Assembly: GCA_028455995.1 (NCBI GenBank) | Contig: JABELC010000004.1 | Location: forward strand, 186,001-250,000 | DNA length: 64,000 bases | Source: Scleromitrula shiraiana | Taxonomy: Eukaryota > Ascomycota > Leotiomycetes > Helotiales > Sclerotiniaceae | Reading direction: 5' to 3' | Shown here: in pieces, positions 32,300 through 45,494 of the stretch | Layout: each line of letters begins with the position of its first letter | How positions within the stretch are numbered: position 1 is the first letter of the stretch | Notes under the pieces: generated by a model | Told to the model about the DNA's origin: nothing | The model's input: only the letters and a program-made list of their open reading frames with translations | The model's database searches: none | Translations under genes and position numbers: made by a program

Positions 32300-32752
32300 A
32301 TGTTCTCGGCGACCCTAAGTGGCGCGCATGCTTTATGGGTAGGGACGAGAGACACACAAAGAAGCGTTGGGGGGGGAGTACAGCATCGATCGCCGATTCG
32401 AATCATGTCGGCGTCGTTCGATGGACATTCGGAGATGAATTTTCGGAATTTTCAAAAAAAGAACTTTCAAAATAACCATAGGGACAGAGAGGAGATGGTG
32501 GAGATGTTATTGGAGATGAAGAGGGAAATGAGAGGTGAGTATAGTGAGGATGGTATTGAACAGCAGGAGGAGAACATGGTGAAGAATCTTGTTGAGAAGA
32601 ATAAGAGAGGGAGAAAAGGTACTGTTTGGACAATTGGGAAGTTGGAACTCAACATTAAGATTATGAATTTGGAAGAGCAGGCGGAAGATTGTGAGTCAGA
32701 TTTTGTTAAGGATGCTCTTAAGGAGTTGGACGTGGGAGAGCTGAGAATGTGA
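32300..32752 (+). CDS. Hypothetical protein with coiled-coil tendency
   Basis: An ATG frame of 150 codons. A second in-frame ATG at 32405 (MSASFDGHSEMNF) would give 115 aa and may be the real start, because the sequence before it is Gly/Arg-rich and weak. The latter part is highly charged and helical (REEMVEMLLEMKREMRGEY, then EENMVKNLVEKNKRGRKGT and a Glu/Asp-rich end), suggesting a coiled coil. I recognise no family. The frame lies alone in a repeat-rich area, and the opposite strand offers only shadow frames. It could be the 3' exon of a longer gene or a chance frame; moderate to low confidence. Confidence 0.35.
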   Translation: MFSATLSGAHALWVGTRDTQRSVGGGVQHRSPIRIMSASFDGHSEMNFRNFQKKNFQNNHRDREEMVEMLLEMKREMRGEYSEDGIEQQEENMVKNLVEKNKRGRKGTVWTIGKLELNIKIMNLEEQAEDCESDFVKDALKELDVGELRM

Positions 32753-33480
32753 TTTTTAAAGAGTATTGTTGATTATCATCGAAGATATCTCGAAATACTT
32801 GGAGATATCACTGGCTTTCATCAATTTTTGTGACCATATGAAGGATGGGCGGATATTTCGAAGTTAAGATCGCTATCAGTTTTTGAGGAAGATGTAATTG
32901 TATTTCTTGAGAGGGTAAATTATATTGGAATTGAGTTGGAGCTGGAGCTGGATAAAGGTTTGGCTTTCTAATTCCAGCCAAAAGACACGCTTCGTTTTAG
33001 ATTTCTCATCTTATCATTGTTCAAATGTAAAGATAGGATATGATACATATTAAAAATGAATACTAGTCATCTATATTATACGCATCTTTCAATAGAAATA
33101 GAGTTTTATAATTATAAAGATTAAATCATACCTAGATATACATCCCCGATTTATAATTCCTGACTAAGTAAAAAGCTACGATAAGGGGCTTGATTTATTA
33201 AATCTAATCCATACTCATCTCATCTCATCAACCAATTCAATTCTAAACAATCATGATCAAACAATTCTAAATAATCAAATCATTCATCCTATTAATTAAT
33301 CTCATCTTAAATAACTTGTCCAACAATTTCAAATAATCAAATAATCCTAAACAACTTGAATTAAACAATTAACTTGAAACAATCCTATCAATCACTGGCA
33401 ATCTTATTTTATACAATTAAACTATCTTAATAACTAATCCTATCAAACAATCTTATCAAATAATTTCATCTTAATCAATT

Positions 33481-33516
<36 letters not shown>
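33481..33516. repeat. (AATC)n microsatellite
   Basis: Nine uninterrupted AATC units within a longer, imperfect AATC/AATT-rich stretch. Confidence 0.9.
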
Positions 33517-34310
33517 CCATCTCAGCCAATCAATCAATCTCAACATCCAACATCCAACTTATCACCAAACACTTATAACCACCCCATTCATTCTATGCCA
33601 TGCCATGCCATGCCATTCTATTCATCCCATCCCATCCATCCCATCCCCCACACAAATTTAATTAACCTATCTAAAATATCGAATTCAAAACTTATCATAA
33701 AAGAATGAGCTCATCATATGATCATATAATCATCCTCAGGTGATCAATTAGATATACTAACTTACATAACTAAAAACACTTCAAATTTATATTCTTTAAC
33801 ATCATCTTATCATATACTAGTAGTATATATAAAAAAACCTTCACTTTCTCTTTAGATAAATCAATCAACAAGCTCCGAGTCCTGACTATCATGCTCCGAG
33901 TCCTTTTTATATGATAAAAATTCAAATCTATATACTACTACTACTAGTATATATAACGGTACATATAGTTAGCATTGCTAATGATACATGTCTTCAATAT
34001 ATACTTTTTACTTTATTTTGTATCATCATGATGATCTTATATTTTATATAGTTTTTTGATCATGATTTATTCTTTTAGTTAATACTACTAGTAGTAATAA
34101 TATATATAGTATTATAATCTTTTATTTAATATTATTTCATATAAAAAACTTAAAAGAATTATTATTAGTTAAATTTGAATGAATTTATACTACTAGTAGT
34201 AGTAGTATTCATAATTTATTTATTCAAGTTGATGACTGAGTGATCTTAATCATGATGCTAGTAACTTGAACTTGAATATACTATATATTATTTAAATTTA
34301 TATTAATGTT

Positions 34311-34516
34311 AATATAAATATAAATATAAATATAAATATAAATATAAATATAAATATAAATATAAATATAAATATAAATATAAATATAAATATAAATATA
34401 AATATAAATATAAATATAAATATAAATATAAATATAAATATAAATATAAATATAAATATAAATATAAATATAAATATAAATATAAATATAAATATAAATA
34501 TAAATATAAATATAAA
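34311..34516. repeat. (AAATAT)n array, about 34 copies
   Basis: About 206 bases of nearly perfect hexamer repeat (AAATAT). Because the unit is 6 bases, one strand stays open in several frames and yields artificial FIFI and YLYL peptides; these are not genes. Confidence 0.95.
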
Positions 34517-35672
34517 AAATACAAATATCACTCAGACTATTAATAATATAAAAAATTATTTTATCATCATGATATATAAAAAATAAAAAGCAAAACGAAC
34601 TCGAACTCGAACTCGAACTCGAACTCGAAGAAAAAAAAAGAGAAGCAATAAAGAATCAATAAAAATAAAAGTAGAAAGACTTGAACTTGTCAAAAATAAT
34701 CAATATCATGATATATAAAAGAAATACTAGTATTACTTTTGCTCTTTTTATTTATATAGTAGTACTACTAGTAGTAGTCTTTTATATATATACTATATAA
34801 ACTATCCAAAGTATCCAAGCAATCCAAACTATTCAACCAATTCCTCGTATGAAATATATACTCTTTGAATAGATTAAACGAAATATATCAAACGCAATCG
34901 CGGTACATATAAGGAATATCAAAATAGGGTATTCATAAATTCTTCTCTTCTTTTCTCCTCTCCTCTCACGCTTCTCTCCTTCAAATTTTAGAATTAGAAT
35001 TAGAATTAGAATTAGCTTATTTTCGATATACAGAACTCATTGATTCATTCATTCATTCATTTATTCAATTCAATTCAATTCATCCATTCAATTCCATTCC
35101 AATTCAACATAAGATAGATAGATAACAACAACAACAACAACAACAATAATAATATCTAACATCCCATCCCATCCCATCCCATCCCATCCCATTCCATCCC
35201 ATCCCATTCCATCAACCTATTGCAAACCCATCGATCCATCCATCCATCCATCCATCCATGCATTCATCCAAATTAACCGAAACAATCCAATCCCATCCAG
35301 TAAAACGCAACCAAACGAAACCAAACCAAATCCAATCCAAAAGCGCCCAACTACCTACCTACCTGCTTATCTGCCAACCTGCGCGCCATCATAAAGAGCG
35401 TAAACAGCGTAAAGAGACTCTTCAATCCATTCATCCATCCATCCATCCATCCATCACCACTCACACTCTTAAGTCACAATCCAATCCAGCGAGCGAACCG
35501 AACCGAACGAACCGAACCGAACGAATCGAACCGAGTTTAAAAGAGATTGTATGTGAAAAGTGAAGGAACGAGAAAGAAACTTGAAGGAAAAGTATTCCAT
35601 TCATCCATTCATCCATCCATTCAAGCCTTCACTTCACCATATCCATATCCATATCCATCCAATCCATCAATA

Positions 35673-35747
35673 AAAGCAGCTGAACAAACCCACGCACCCA
35701 ATCGATCGATCAATCAAAGCAGCTGAACAAACCCGCGCACCCAATCG

Positions 35748-35758
<11 letters not shown>
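35673..35758. repeat. 43-bp tandem duplication
   Basis: Two adjacent 43-base copies beginning AAAGCAGCTGAACAAACCC, differing at a few bases (CACGC against CGCGC). The second runs directly into the AATC array. Confidence 0.85.
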
Positions 35759-35800
<42 letters not shown>

Positions 35801-35801
35801 C
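35749..35801. repeat. (AATC)n microsatellite
   Basis: About thirteen AATC units at the end of the 43-bp duplication; it probably arose by extension of the AATC units already inside that unit. Confidence 0.9.
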
Positions 35802-36381
35802 CAACCCACTTACGATGCGAACGCGCTGGCTGGAAGACTTAAATAAATAAATGGAAAAATAAATAAATGAAGCAATGGAAACGCCGAAAAAAATAACGCG
35901 TTTTCATTATCACATCATATCATATCATAAAATATCATATCATATCATATCATACGTAAAGTAAAGCATGCAATTATGCCTTGCCCCCCCACACCTCCAC
36001 ACCTCACACCCCACACCTCCACCACCTCGCCAACTAAGAAGAAAGTAATTCCAGCTTTCTTATTCTCCGCAGTAACAAACGCCTATCAAACGCGTTGCAT
36101 TCCCCAACCCAACCCAATCCATTCCAATCCCATCCCATCCCAATCCAAGTATCCAAAAAAAAAAAAAAAAAAAAACGAGGAAAAAAAGCCAAGGTTAAGG
36201 CCAAATCAAACTAAATGAAATGACAAATGTAAACAAACACATGTATGTATGTATGTATAAATGGTTACTAGTAAGTAAGATACGCCTCACAATGCCTATT
36301 CGCACTTATGCAAGCATGGATGTAATAAAATAACCAACTAAGTAAGCAAGTAAAGTCTATAATCGACTTTCTTTCCTTTCT

Positions 36382-39300
36382 TCAATGAGGTGGCGTATTA
36401 GCAACCGTAGGTGTAGTACCCCCACTATGACTATATCTAGGGGAAGAAGGAGCCTGAGTAGGAACAGAAGCAGGCATATGTTTAGCCATCGCTGCCATTT
36501 TCTTCTTGAGGACATGAAGGCGGGTTTTGATCATTTGTAGAACTATTTTTTTATGATTTGTTAGCACAAGAAAATAGTGTAATAGAAATTGTGTATCAAA
36601 TACCTTTAGTAACGTCCTTTCTATCACCGACGTTAATCCCATTGATTTCCCCATCCAATTTTTCCTTTTCTTTATCCTCTCGCAAACTTGATGATCTTCT
36701 CCTCGAAATCAGATCCTCTTCCGTTTCAAGAACAGCTTCCAACATTAATATAGCAGTGGCGTAAGAGATTTCACATCCCTCAAGATCAACATTAGCCAAC
36801 TCATTAATAGCTGCAGTTCGGCTCATTTCCAAAGCACGATCATACATCAACTTCTCAGCCGTGATACCTGTATTAACTATCCCATCCGTAGTTGAAGTAC
36901 CACTTATCTTCGAGTCCGTAGTATTGTTACTCGGATGTAAAGGATGATCTTCTGGAAGTCGTTTCTGAGCATCGACTAACTTTGCACGTACAAATTCCGC
37001 CTTTTCACAAACTTCATTAAATCGAGCTCGGACCCATTGTACTGCACTATTTATGCGACTACTAGCTGCGATAGCAGATTGTGTTTCGCTTCTTGGTGTG
37101 TGTACTCCGGCAACAATATCTCCTCTATTCTTTCGTGACCACCAAGCTCCAGCTATATCCATTGACTTTGCTAAAAGAGTCAATGCTTTGACATATAAAA
37201 CAAGTGCTTCTTCAGCAACACTAACGATTGCTTCAGGGGTCAAATCAAGATCTTCATCCATAGCATCACCAGCTTTTTCATTTGGTCCACCAAGACCATG
37301 TTCCATAGATGGTGTTAATGGAATGAGTTGCTTATATTTGACTTCAGCAAATCCATAAACAACATCACTTCTTGTCGCCGAGTCTTCTATTGCATTAACA
37401 ACTCTTTGATCTTCGTCAATAGGTCGAGAATCGCCAAGTAATCCAACACTAGGCGTAGGATAAGCCGGATATGGATTATATAATTGCGGTGGTGAAGGTC
37501 CTTTCCCAATGAGAGATGGAGACCAATTAAGTCCAAACATTCTAACACTAGCTCCTTGAAGTGCCTTTGCAATAGCTGATGCGGTAGATGGGCTGTTGCC
37601 ACCGAATGATTTGCCATATGAATTCCGTACCGATGGATCTGGTCTTGCATTCCCTTGTGCTTTCTGAACTGCACGTGAAGGTGGTACAGCCACTGCACCT
37701 GTTGTAGAATTTGGTGCCCCCATTGATGTATGTCTCCTAGACATTTGTTTCGAGCTCTGTTTAGCATGAGTAAGTTGCGGAGAAGCAGCCATCTCATCTG
37801 CAAACGCATTCACTTCAACCGCTCTCTTCTCAACCAAAACATAATCCCTAGCATCCTGCACAGCTTGATCAGCATCTGTTATGGAGTTATTCGATCGGAT
37901 ATCTTCTGAAGGATGAGTGGGTGTCGCTTCATCATAAGAGTGTTTCCTGGACCCTGGTCTTGACATTGGACTAAATGGACGATTTGCACGATCTCTTTGC
38001 CTTTGCATCGTTTCCATATTAGGTGCAGTAGCGGATGGCATAATAGTGGGTCTACCACTTGATCCTGGTCGACCCGGTTGACGGGCAGGTGCACTAAATG
38101 GTTGACCTGTCGAATCCACATTTGGTGTTCTAGGTGATGTTGATACAGGCTCTCGTTGCATGTATGGTTCTTCAGGAATATCAATATTTCTAGAATTCCT
38201 ATCCACTGACTTACGAGACCTCAACGATGAATGGCGTGCTATCGATGCCTCCTCTGACCTCGATGATGGCCCTGGTGGTACAATTTCCTTCGGTCGATCT
38301 TCTCCTACTAATCCCGGGATTGGTCCAGTTACAACTTGGTGATCGAAAAATTCCTCAAATGTCATCCTGTCATCTGGTTTCCTCTTCAATAATCTTCGAA
38401 CCAAATCCTTCATTTCTCGACTGATTGGAATTTTACTATTAAATTTAATAACATCCTTATTTGACTCGATTCGTTGAAGTAAATCGATGTGATTCGCTGC
38501 TCTGAAAGGAGGTCTCCCACTCGTCATCTCATAAAGCACCGTTCCAATAGACCAAAGATCTGCTTTTGCATCGTATTTTTCGTATCGTAGAATTTCTGGA
38601 GCCATATATAAGGGAGAACCACATAGAGTTTCCGCAAGAGATGTAGAAGGTAATGATCGAGCGAATCCGAAATCTGCAAGTTTAAGTAAAGGTAATGAAT
38701 TTAAACCCACTATAGGTACGATGGATTCTTTGCTTGCAGTCATAAGATTTAGACCGTTTTTATGCTTTGCCATCCAATCAGGCGGTGGAAGTAAGAGGAG
38801 GTTTTGCGGTTTGACGTCCCTGTGAACAAATTTGCGATCTCTTATAAATTTCATTGCGCTTGCCAATTGTTTGAAGAAATGTCGAACGATAACTTCATTA
38901 AGTCCACCTTCAATCGGCATAGGGTATCTTCTGGTCATATCCACAAGCGATGGGTTCTCTTGCAGCTTTTCCCTCTTTTTTATAAAATATGAAAGATCTC
39001 CTAATTCGCAGAATTCCATCATTAAATGTATGTGGGTGGCAGATTCTCTGCAATCGAGGAGGGAGACAATATGCGGATGGTGTAGGCCTTTCAATATTTC
39101 GATTTCGCAATACAGATTCGCCTTGAGCTTCTTATTCAACTTGGACAAGTTTACAGACTTTATCGCCACTACAGCTCCTGTAGACTATAATAGAAAACAT
39201 GTTAGTATTTAGTATTAGTATAAATGATGGAGATGGTAAATATTTGCGCCACCCAGATTCTCATAGCGATTTGCAGATAGTATCTCCAAACCATAGGGTA

Positions 39301-39439
39301 AACATACCGAATGTACTCCTCTAAAAACAGTAGCAAAGCTACCTTTACCAATCTCCTTATCGATTTGAAATGATCCCACACTACCATTTGGTCCCATAAT
39401 CGGTCGCCTGGATGGCGTAGGTTGATTTCTTGACGACAT
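36382..39439 (-). CDS. ATG1: Autophagy serine/threonine kinase Atg1
   Basis: Three exons on the minus strand, 39439-39308, 39184-36604 and 36542-36382, give 957 aa, the usual length for filamentous fungi. The kinase domain is complete: GKGSFATVFRG (residues 31-41), VAIK with the ATP-binding Lys at about 53, HRDVKPQN with the catalytic Asp near 167, DFG near 215, and GSPLYMAPEIL. A 350-residue Ser/Pro-rich linker follows, then the C-terminal helical region (TPEAIVSVAEEALVLYVKAL, SMDIAGAWWSRKNRG) that binds Atg13. Exon 3 adds the final helix (LHVLKKKMAAMAKHM). Atg1 starts autophagosome formation with Atg13 and Atg17; this is family knowledge. Exon 1 ends after residue 44 in phase 0, inside the glycine-rich loop region. 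No defects seen. Confidence 0.96.
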
Positions 39440-39707
39440 GATGATAAATTATTTCAGAGCCCGAAGCTCAATATCCCAACTTGAATTTCCTTAAATATTC
39501 CTTCCTCCCCTCAGCGACTCAGACGATGAGGATCTATCGTATATGAAATGATCTTCTGCATCGACACACAGATTTGATAAATCAATAATCGATGAAATGA
39601 TGAAATCTAAAGTTGAAGGTTATACGATAAGGATTTCGAAATATGGTAGGTAAAGGAAGCGAGGGTTGTATGTTTTGTTTGTGTTGCGCCCTTTTAGATT
39701 AAAAGGT

Positions 39708-39744
<37 letters not shown>

Positions 39745-40732
39745 CAAGTTCACGAAACGAACGAACGAACTGCTTCAAGTTTGAGAGGAGATAGATGAAA
39801 GTGAGTAAGAAGGCAGATGCGGCTCGTGTTGTGCGATGATAATGATGATGCCGGAAAATAAAGATAAGACACCCGGTTGGCTGGTTGATGGGATGTTGAG
39901 ATTTAGGATAAGGAATAGGGTGTGTAAGGTGTGTAGTGTGTATATAACTAGGGTGTGGTGGTAGAACTAAGTTTTGATCTGCCGAGTTCAAGTCAATACG
40001 AGTAATGATTCGATAAAGTCGTGGTATGTAATATGTATGTAGTATGTATGTAGGATGTAAGATGTAGGTTGTAGGTTGTAGGATGTAGGTTGTAAAGTAG
40101 AAAGAAGTATTGTTATCGCAAATAATTGTATAAGAAGAATTATTAGGAAGGTAATAAGAAAAAAGTTAGAGAGGGAGAGTTGATGGAAGAAGAAAGTCTT
40201 TATTGAATTTATTTTGTTTGCGATAATTCTAAACCTGAATAATAATAAGAAGAAGTTGTTGGAATTGTTTATGATTATTGATGACCTATATTGAATGAAG
40301 ATATTAGAATGTATGTATGAATGAATGAATGAATGAATGAGTGAGTACTGGTAATTTTGGTTGATTAGAAAAGAGAATAATATATATAAATTTAAAAAGG
40401 ACTTTATACTACATAAGGTGCTAATGCTGTAGTCTGTAGTCTGCAGTGTGTAGTCTGTAAAGAGATGGAAAAGCAAAATGAAACAATACATCTAGCAAGG
40501 TTCTTGAAAGATACATACCGACACTAGGATGATGAATGGGTAATATAAGGCGTAGGTAGACGGTATGAGAATGAGGAGTAGGGGATTTAGGAGTACGTAC
40601 AAGAAAAGGTATAGTGAATAATAATTTGAAATGAATATAAAACGACGTGATAATAATAATAATAATAATAATATTTATTATTAATACTATAGGAATGAAT
40701 GTAGGTATTCTAATAGATCAACATAGAAGAGA

Positions 40733-40764
<32 letters not shown>

Positions 40765-40906
40765 GTAAGGAAGATTAATAAGAAAGAGTAAGAGAGTAAG
40801 AGAGTAAGAGTGAGTAGGTGGTAGTGATTTTTATTAAAATGATTCCCTTTTTTTAGGATTGAATTATATAGTATGGAGGGTATGAATGGTATGGTATAGT
40901 TTAGAT

Positions 40907-41031
40907 ATAGATGGTATAGATAGTATAGATGGTATAGATAGTATAGATGGTATAGATGGTATAGATGGTATAGATGGTATAGATGGTATAGATGGTATAG
41001 ATAGTATAGATGGTATAGATGGTATAGATAA
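40907..41031. repeat. 9-bp minisatellite (TATAGATGG)n
   Basis: About 13 copies of TATAGATGG, some changed to TATAGATAG. The variant units are interspersed, which suggests unequal exchange or slippage with conversion. Confidence 0.9.
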
Positions 41032-42407
41032 TATGAATAGTATAATACTAGTATAGTATAGTATAGTATAGTTTAGATATAGATGGCCCTATGAATTATG
41101 AATCACTAGTGAATGAGTATAATACTCACTCATGATATCCTTCCTTATCATTTATCATTGTCGAGATAGATAAATAATAAATCCAATCCAAATCCAAATA
41201 ATGATGATACTACTTTACTACTTACTACGAAATAATCGAGTCATTTTCCGAATTTGATAAGATTACATCATTTCATTTATGTTATTCGCTCTTTTTGGCT
41301 CTTTTATTCTATCTCACTCTCTTTTCTTTTTTATTAACTTAACAAAATAGATTTATGATATCAATGATAAAGATATTTAACTGTTTATTATTCACTTACT
41401 AGGAAATAAATAATATATGTTTATATACTAGTATCACGATATTTATATATAAGTCTAAAAGCTCTTCTTCATATAACGTTTATCACGCATAATTCCCTAT
41501 CCATTAAATTCAAGGGTTCAAATCGATAACATGTCAAAAACATCAGCCGGTCAGCCAAAATTCACTAAAACAATTAAAGTATTTCCTTATCGAACGAAGC
41601 CTTATCATCCGCATTACTATTTTAAGCCATTCAATATCAGCAATCCAAATACAGTTGATATCTAAAGTAACATAGATAATTTGAAACCTACTATATGTAT
41701 CTTATATCTTATTCATCTCTATCATATCGATATCGTAAATCTTACACTCTCTAATTTATTTATTCATTCATTCATTCATCTCGATCTCTATTTCCTCACA
41801 CTCCCACAACTCACTTACCTCCCCCATCCATATATTTACATTTACTACCCCCCTCCACCCCTTTCCCACATAAGCAACGCGACCCTCAAGCCCCCAAGAC
41901 CCTTTCTCATCCCATCCATCCATCCATCCATCCATCCCATCCATCCATCCCATCCCCACAAACCATAAACCATAAAAACGCCATATTACCCATCTGTCGC
42001 GTACATAACAACACAACAACATAACATAACACAAGAACAAGAACAAAACAAGACAAGCACCAATGAAAAATAACAATCAGCCACTAATAACAACCTTTCT
42101 TTTTCGTGCCATCAATTTATTTATTATTCGCGTTTTGACCATTTATAAATATTGGTCTGTATTTATCTATTTATCTATTTATCTATTTATTTATCTATTC
42201 ATTTATTTATCTATTTATTCATTCTTCTTACCGACCGATATCGCCATTCGTACTCAAATGATATGATATAATATAACATAGTAACATATCATGATACGAT
42301 ATGATGTACACTTACTAATTAACTAATTAACTAACCAACAACCCAAATAATATACGCAATAAGCTGACTCTCATTCCTCATCATCATCAAAAAACTCAAT
42401 ATAATTA

Positions 42408-42428
42408 CCCCCCCCCCCCCCCCCCCCC
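42408..42428. repeat. Poly-C run, 21 bases
   Basis: Twenty-one consecutive C residues on the plus strand, long for a eukaryotic genome and easy to mis-assemble. Confidence 0.9.
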
Positions 42429-42725
42429 TTCAACCAACCAAAACCATTGAATTCAAACAAAGACAAAGACAATGAAAGAACCCCCCTTTTTTTATCAAAC
42501 GGCTTGGTAGTATCGCTCATCGCTCATCGGGCTTCGGTATATATATGTATTTATATATTGTAATTTTGCTTGTTAATACTTTATGTATGTATGTATGTAT
42601 GTACATGTATTATTTATTATTTATGTTGCTTGATGCTTTTATTTATTTGTATTTATGTTTATATATTATACTACATTATATACTATGATACTATATAATA
42701 CCAATACCAATATCAATACTAACCA

Positions 42726-42760
<35 letters not shown>

Positions 42761-42761
42761 A
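42726..42761. repeat. (ATCT)n microsatellite
   Basis: Nine ATCT tetramers in an AT-rich spacer. Confidence 0.9.
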
Positions 42762-43761
42762 TAAACATTCAAGTTCTACTAGTATTCTATCCATCGCATT
42801 ATAAACTTATTTTTATATAATTAAATCAAATCAAATCAATCAAATCAAATCAAATCAACTAAGAGAATGAGATAGAATAGGATAGTATAGAATAGGATGG
42901 GATAGAATATTCAAGTTGCAGAATAAATGATATGTAAATAGTATATAATCAAACAAATTATCAAAAACATATTTATTTATTTACATTCTTCCATCTTTCC
43001 ATTCCATCGTTCCATTCTCTTTCTATATCATATCCATCATATCATAATATCATATATATATCAACATTCCATTCCACTTCCAAACCCCATCCCATTACAT
43101 CATCTATAGATATAAATAAAGATCAAAAATTCCAAGTCACTATATCTACAAGCCGAAGTTGAAGTTGAAGTTGAAGATGGGTGGGAATATAGATTATGAT
43201 ATACTATCTATATATCTATCTATATATGTATATATATGTAGGTAGGGAGGTAGATAGGTAGGTAGGTATCTCATACAAGGTAAGTAAAGTAAAATAGAGT
43301 AAAATAAAATAAATAATAGATAATACACTACACCATACCATACATACCATACCATACCATACCATCCATACATATATCACCAACTTGCTATACAATATAA
43401 ACGAACCCATATCATATATAAAAAAGAGAAAAAGGAGAATCTCAATTATTTCATTCCATTCCATTCTATTCCATCTACATTAATTACTTCCCCATTTACA
43501 AAGAAAATACAAAAAAAAAAACATAAAAAAAACATAAAAAAAACATACTATCATAAGAATTCACAAGAAAAACGCAAAGTGATATAATATAATATGATAT
43601 AATATAATATGATATAATATAATATGTGTGAACTTTTCTCAAACCCATAACTAAAATAAAACCTTTCTTCTTGATTGGATTGCAAGGAGGAGAGGGGAGA
43701 GGAAAAAATATAATGGTAGAAATTTTGTGAATTATCATTCTTTCCACCCGCGCCCTTTTGT

Positions 43762-43792
<31 letters not shown>

Positions 43793-43910
43793 GCTTTCTG
43801 GTTCTCCTCCTATGGTCTTGGTTACACTTATACATACATACATCTCCATGTCAAGCCATGCCATGTCATGCCATGTCATGCCATGCCATTCAGATATCCA
43901 GAGATCCTCA

Positions 43911-45494
43911 CTAATTCTCAATGCCAATATGCACGCCCTTCTCCCCCTCCGGTACAATCTTATCCTCCCTCTCGCCCTTAAGTCCCGGTAACTCCACAAT
44001 TGCCTCCCCAATAATCCTCAGCGCGGTTTGAATATCCTCCTCGCTGATAACAAGGGGAGGCGCCAAACGGATTATATTTTCGTGCGTAGGCTTAGCCAAT
44101 AATCCCTTACTCTTCAACAACATGCATAGATCCCACGCCGAGTGTCCCCCCGTCTTCCCCTCATCAATGACAATCGCATTGAGCAGACCGCGTCCCCTAA
44201 CGATTTTAATCATCGGGCTCTTGAGATCCAGGAGTCCCTTCCGGAGGACCTCGCCGAGTCGTTCGGCCCGCTCCGTTAACTTTTCCTCCTCCATGATCTC
44301 CAATGCTCGCATCGAGACGGCGCATCCAAGGGGATTCCCCCCGTACGTGCTCCCATGCGTCCCGGGCTCCACAACCATCATCACCTCCCTACTCCCCAAC
44401 ACACAACTAACCGGATACATGCCCCCACTAATCGCCTTCCCCAACGTCACCATATCCGGCTTGATGCCACTCCACTCGCTACACAACATGCGACCGGTGC
44501 GTCCGATACCCGTTTGGATCTCGTCGCAGATGAGCAGGACGTTGTGTTTTTTGCAGAGGGCGTGGACTTCGGAGAGGTAGCTGGAATCGGGGACGACGAC
44601 GCCGGCTTCGCCCTGGATGGGCTCGACGATGAAGGCGGCGGTTTGGGGGCCGTATTTTTCGAGCACGGCGGAGAGGTCCGAAACTGAGCCGAAGCGGATT
44701 GGCTCCGAGGTCTCTGGGTTGAGGGCGCTGATGTTGGGGAGGTAGGGACCGTAGTTGTCGCGGGATTCGGGGTCGATGGACATGGAGATTGCCGTCATCT
44801 GTTGGGGTAGGGAGAGGAGTTAGTAAGTGGTTTATTACATGGTTTATATAGGATGTATTTAAACCGGAAAAGGGTAGGGAAGGGAGGAAAGTAAGGAAGG
44901 GGAAAAGAAGGGAAATGATAAAAAGAAGAAGAAAAACAAAAAACATACAGTCCTCCCATGAAAATTCTCCGCCGCAGCAAAAATCCACGCCTTATCCTTC
45001 TCCACCCCCTTGACCTTATACGCCCACTTCCTCGCAACCTTAATCGCCGTCTCCACCGCCTCCGCCCCCGTATTCATCGGCAACACCATATCATACCCAA
45101 ACACATCCTTGATCTTCTCTGCCCACTTCGGGAACACATCATTATGGAAGGCGCGACTGCTCAGCGTAAGGCGCTGCGCCTGGTCGCAGAGCGCTTTTAC
45201 AAGCTCCGGATGGCAGTGCCCTTGATTGACGGCGGAATATGCGGAGAGGCAGTCGATGTAGTGGTTTCCTTCGGGGTCCCAGACGGAGGAGCCTGAGGCG
45301 CGCGCGAAGACGATGGGGAGCGGGTGGTAGTTGTGTGCTGCGTGGAGGTGTTCGGAGTGGATGGCGGCGGGGGTGGAGGTACTGTGGTATTTACTTTCCT
45401 GGGGGGAGAAGGTGGGGGCGGTGGCTTTGAGTGTGCTACCGTTGTTGTTGAGGGGAGGGGTATTGGTTGACGTATTATTTGCGTGGGGTGCCAT
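43911..45494 (-). CDS. OAT: Ornithine aminotransferase
   Basis: Two exons on the minus strand, 45494-44949 and 44798-43911, give 477 aa; the intron of 150 bases is phase 0 and restores NFHGRT-MTAISMSIDPES. The protein is a class-III aminotransferase. HYIDCLSAYSAVNQGHCHP and MNTGAEAVETAIKVARKWAY bind PLP, EPIQGEAGVVVPDSSYL and LICDEIQTGIGRTG carry the ring-binding Asp, and TLGKAISGGMYPVS has the PLP Lys. GTHGSTYGGNPLGCAVS completes the site. These words fit ornithine-oxo-acid transaminase, which converts ornithine and 2-oxoglutarate to glutamate semialdehyde in arginine breakdown (CAR2 in yeast). The N-terminal extension of about 40 Asn/Thr/Ser residues is longer than in yeast and may be low-complexity. 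Cytosolic by family. Confidence 0.94.

Larger units (their letters stand above)
32753..36381. other. Gene-free, repeat-dense spacer, 3.6 kb
   Basis: Consists of AT-rich DNA with ACTACTAGTAGT-type palindromes (33815, 33940, 34085, 34195, 34755) and many short arrays: AATC, AAATAT, ACTCGA, ATTAGA, CATCC, a 43-bp duplication, ATCAT and poly-A at about 36157. The tandem GCTCCGAGTCCT pair lies at 33872-33883 and 33893-33904. The plus frame 35258-35563 is only a translated repeat. It ends at the 3' end of the Atg1 gene. Confidence 0.6.
39440..43910. other. Gene-free, repeat-dense spacer, 4.5 kb
   Basis: Holds the Atg1 promoter (with a GA run at about 39714-39740) and the 3' flank of the aminotransferase gene. 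Between them are AAT, AAG, GGTATAGAT, TATC, TTTA and CATCC arrays, a 21-base poly-C, a GAAGTT repeat at about 43154 and TTTTG repeats at about 43760. Long frames here are translated repeats or lack ATG. I find no gene. Confidence 0.6.

Noticed and set aside
34298..34531. Frames with FIFI and YLYL peptides
   Set aside because: Translation of the AAATAT array; not a protein.
39620..40491. Minus-strand frames of 123 and 167 codons
   Set aside because: Hydrophobic/Ser-rich translation of AT- and GA-repeat DNA in the Atg1 upstream region; no motif or splice structure.
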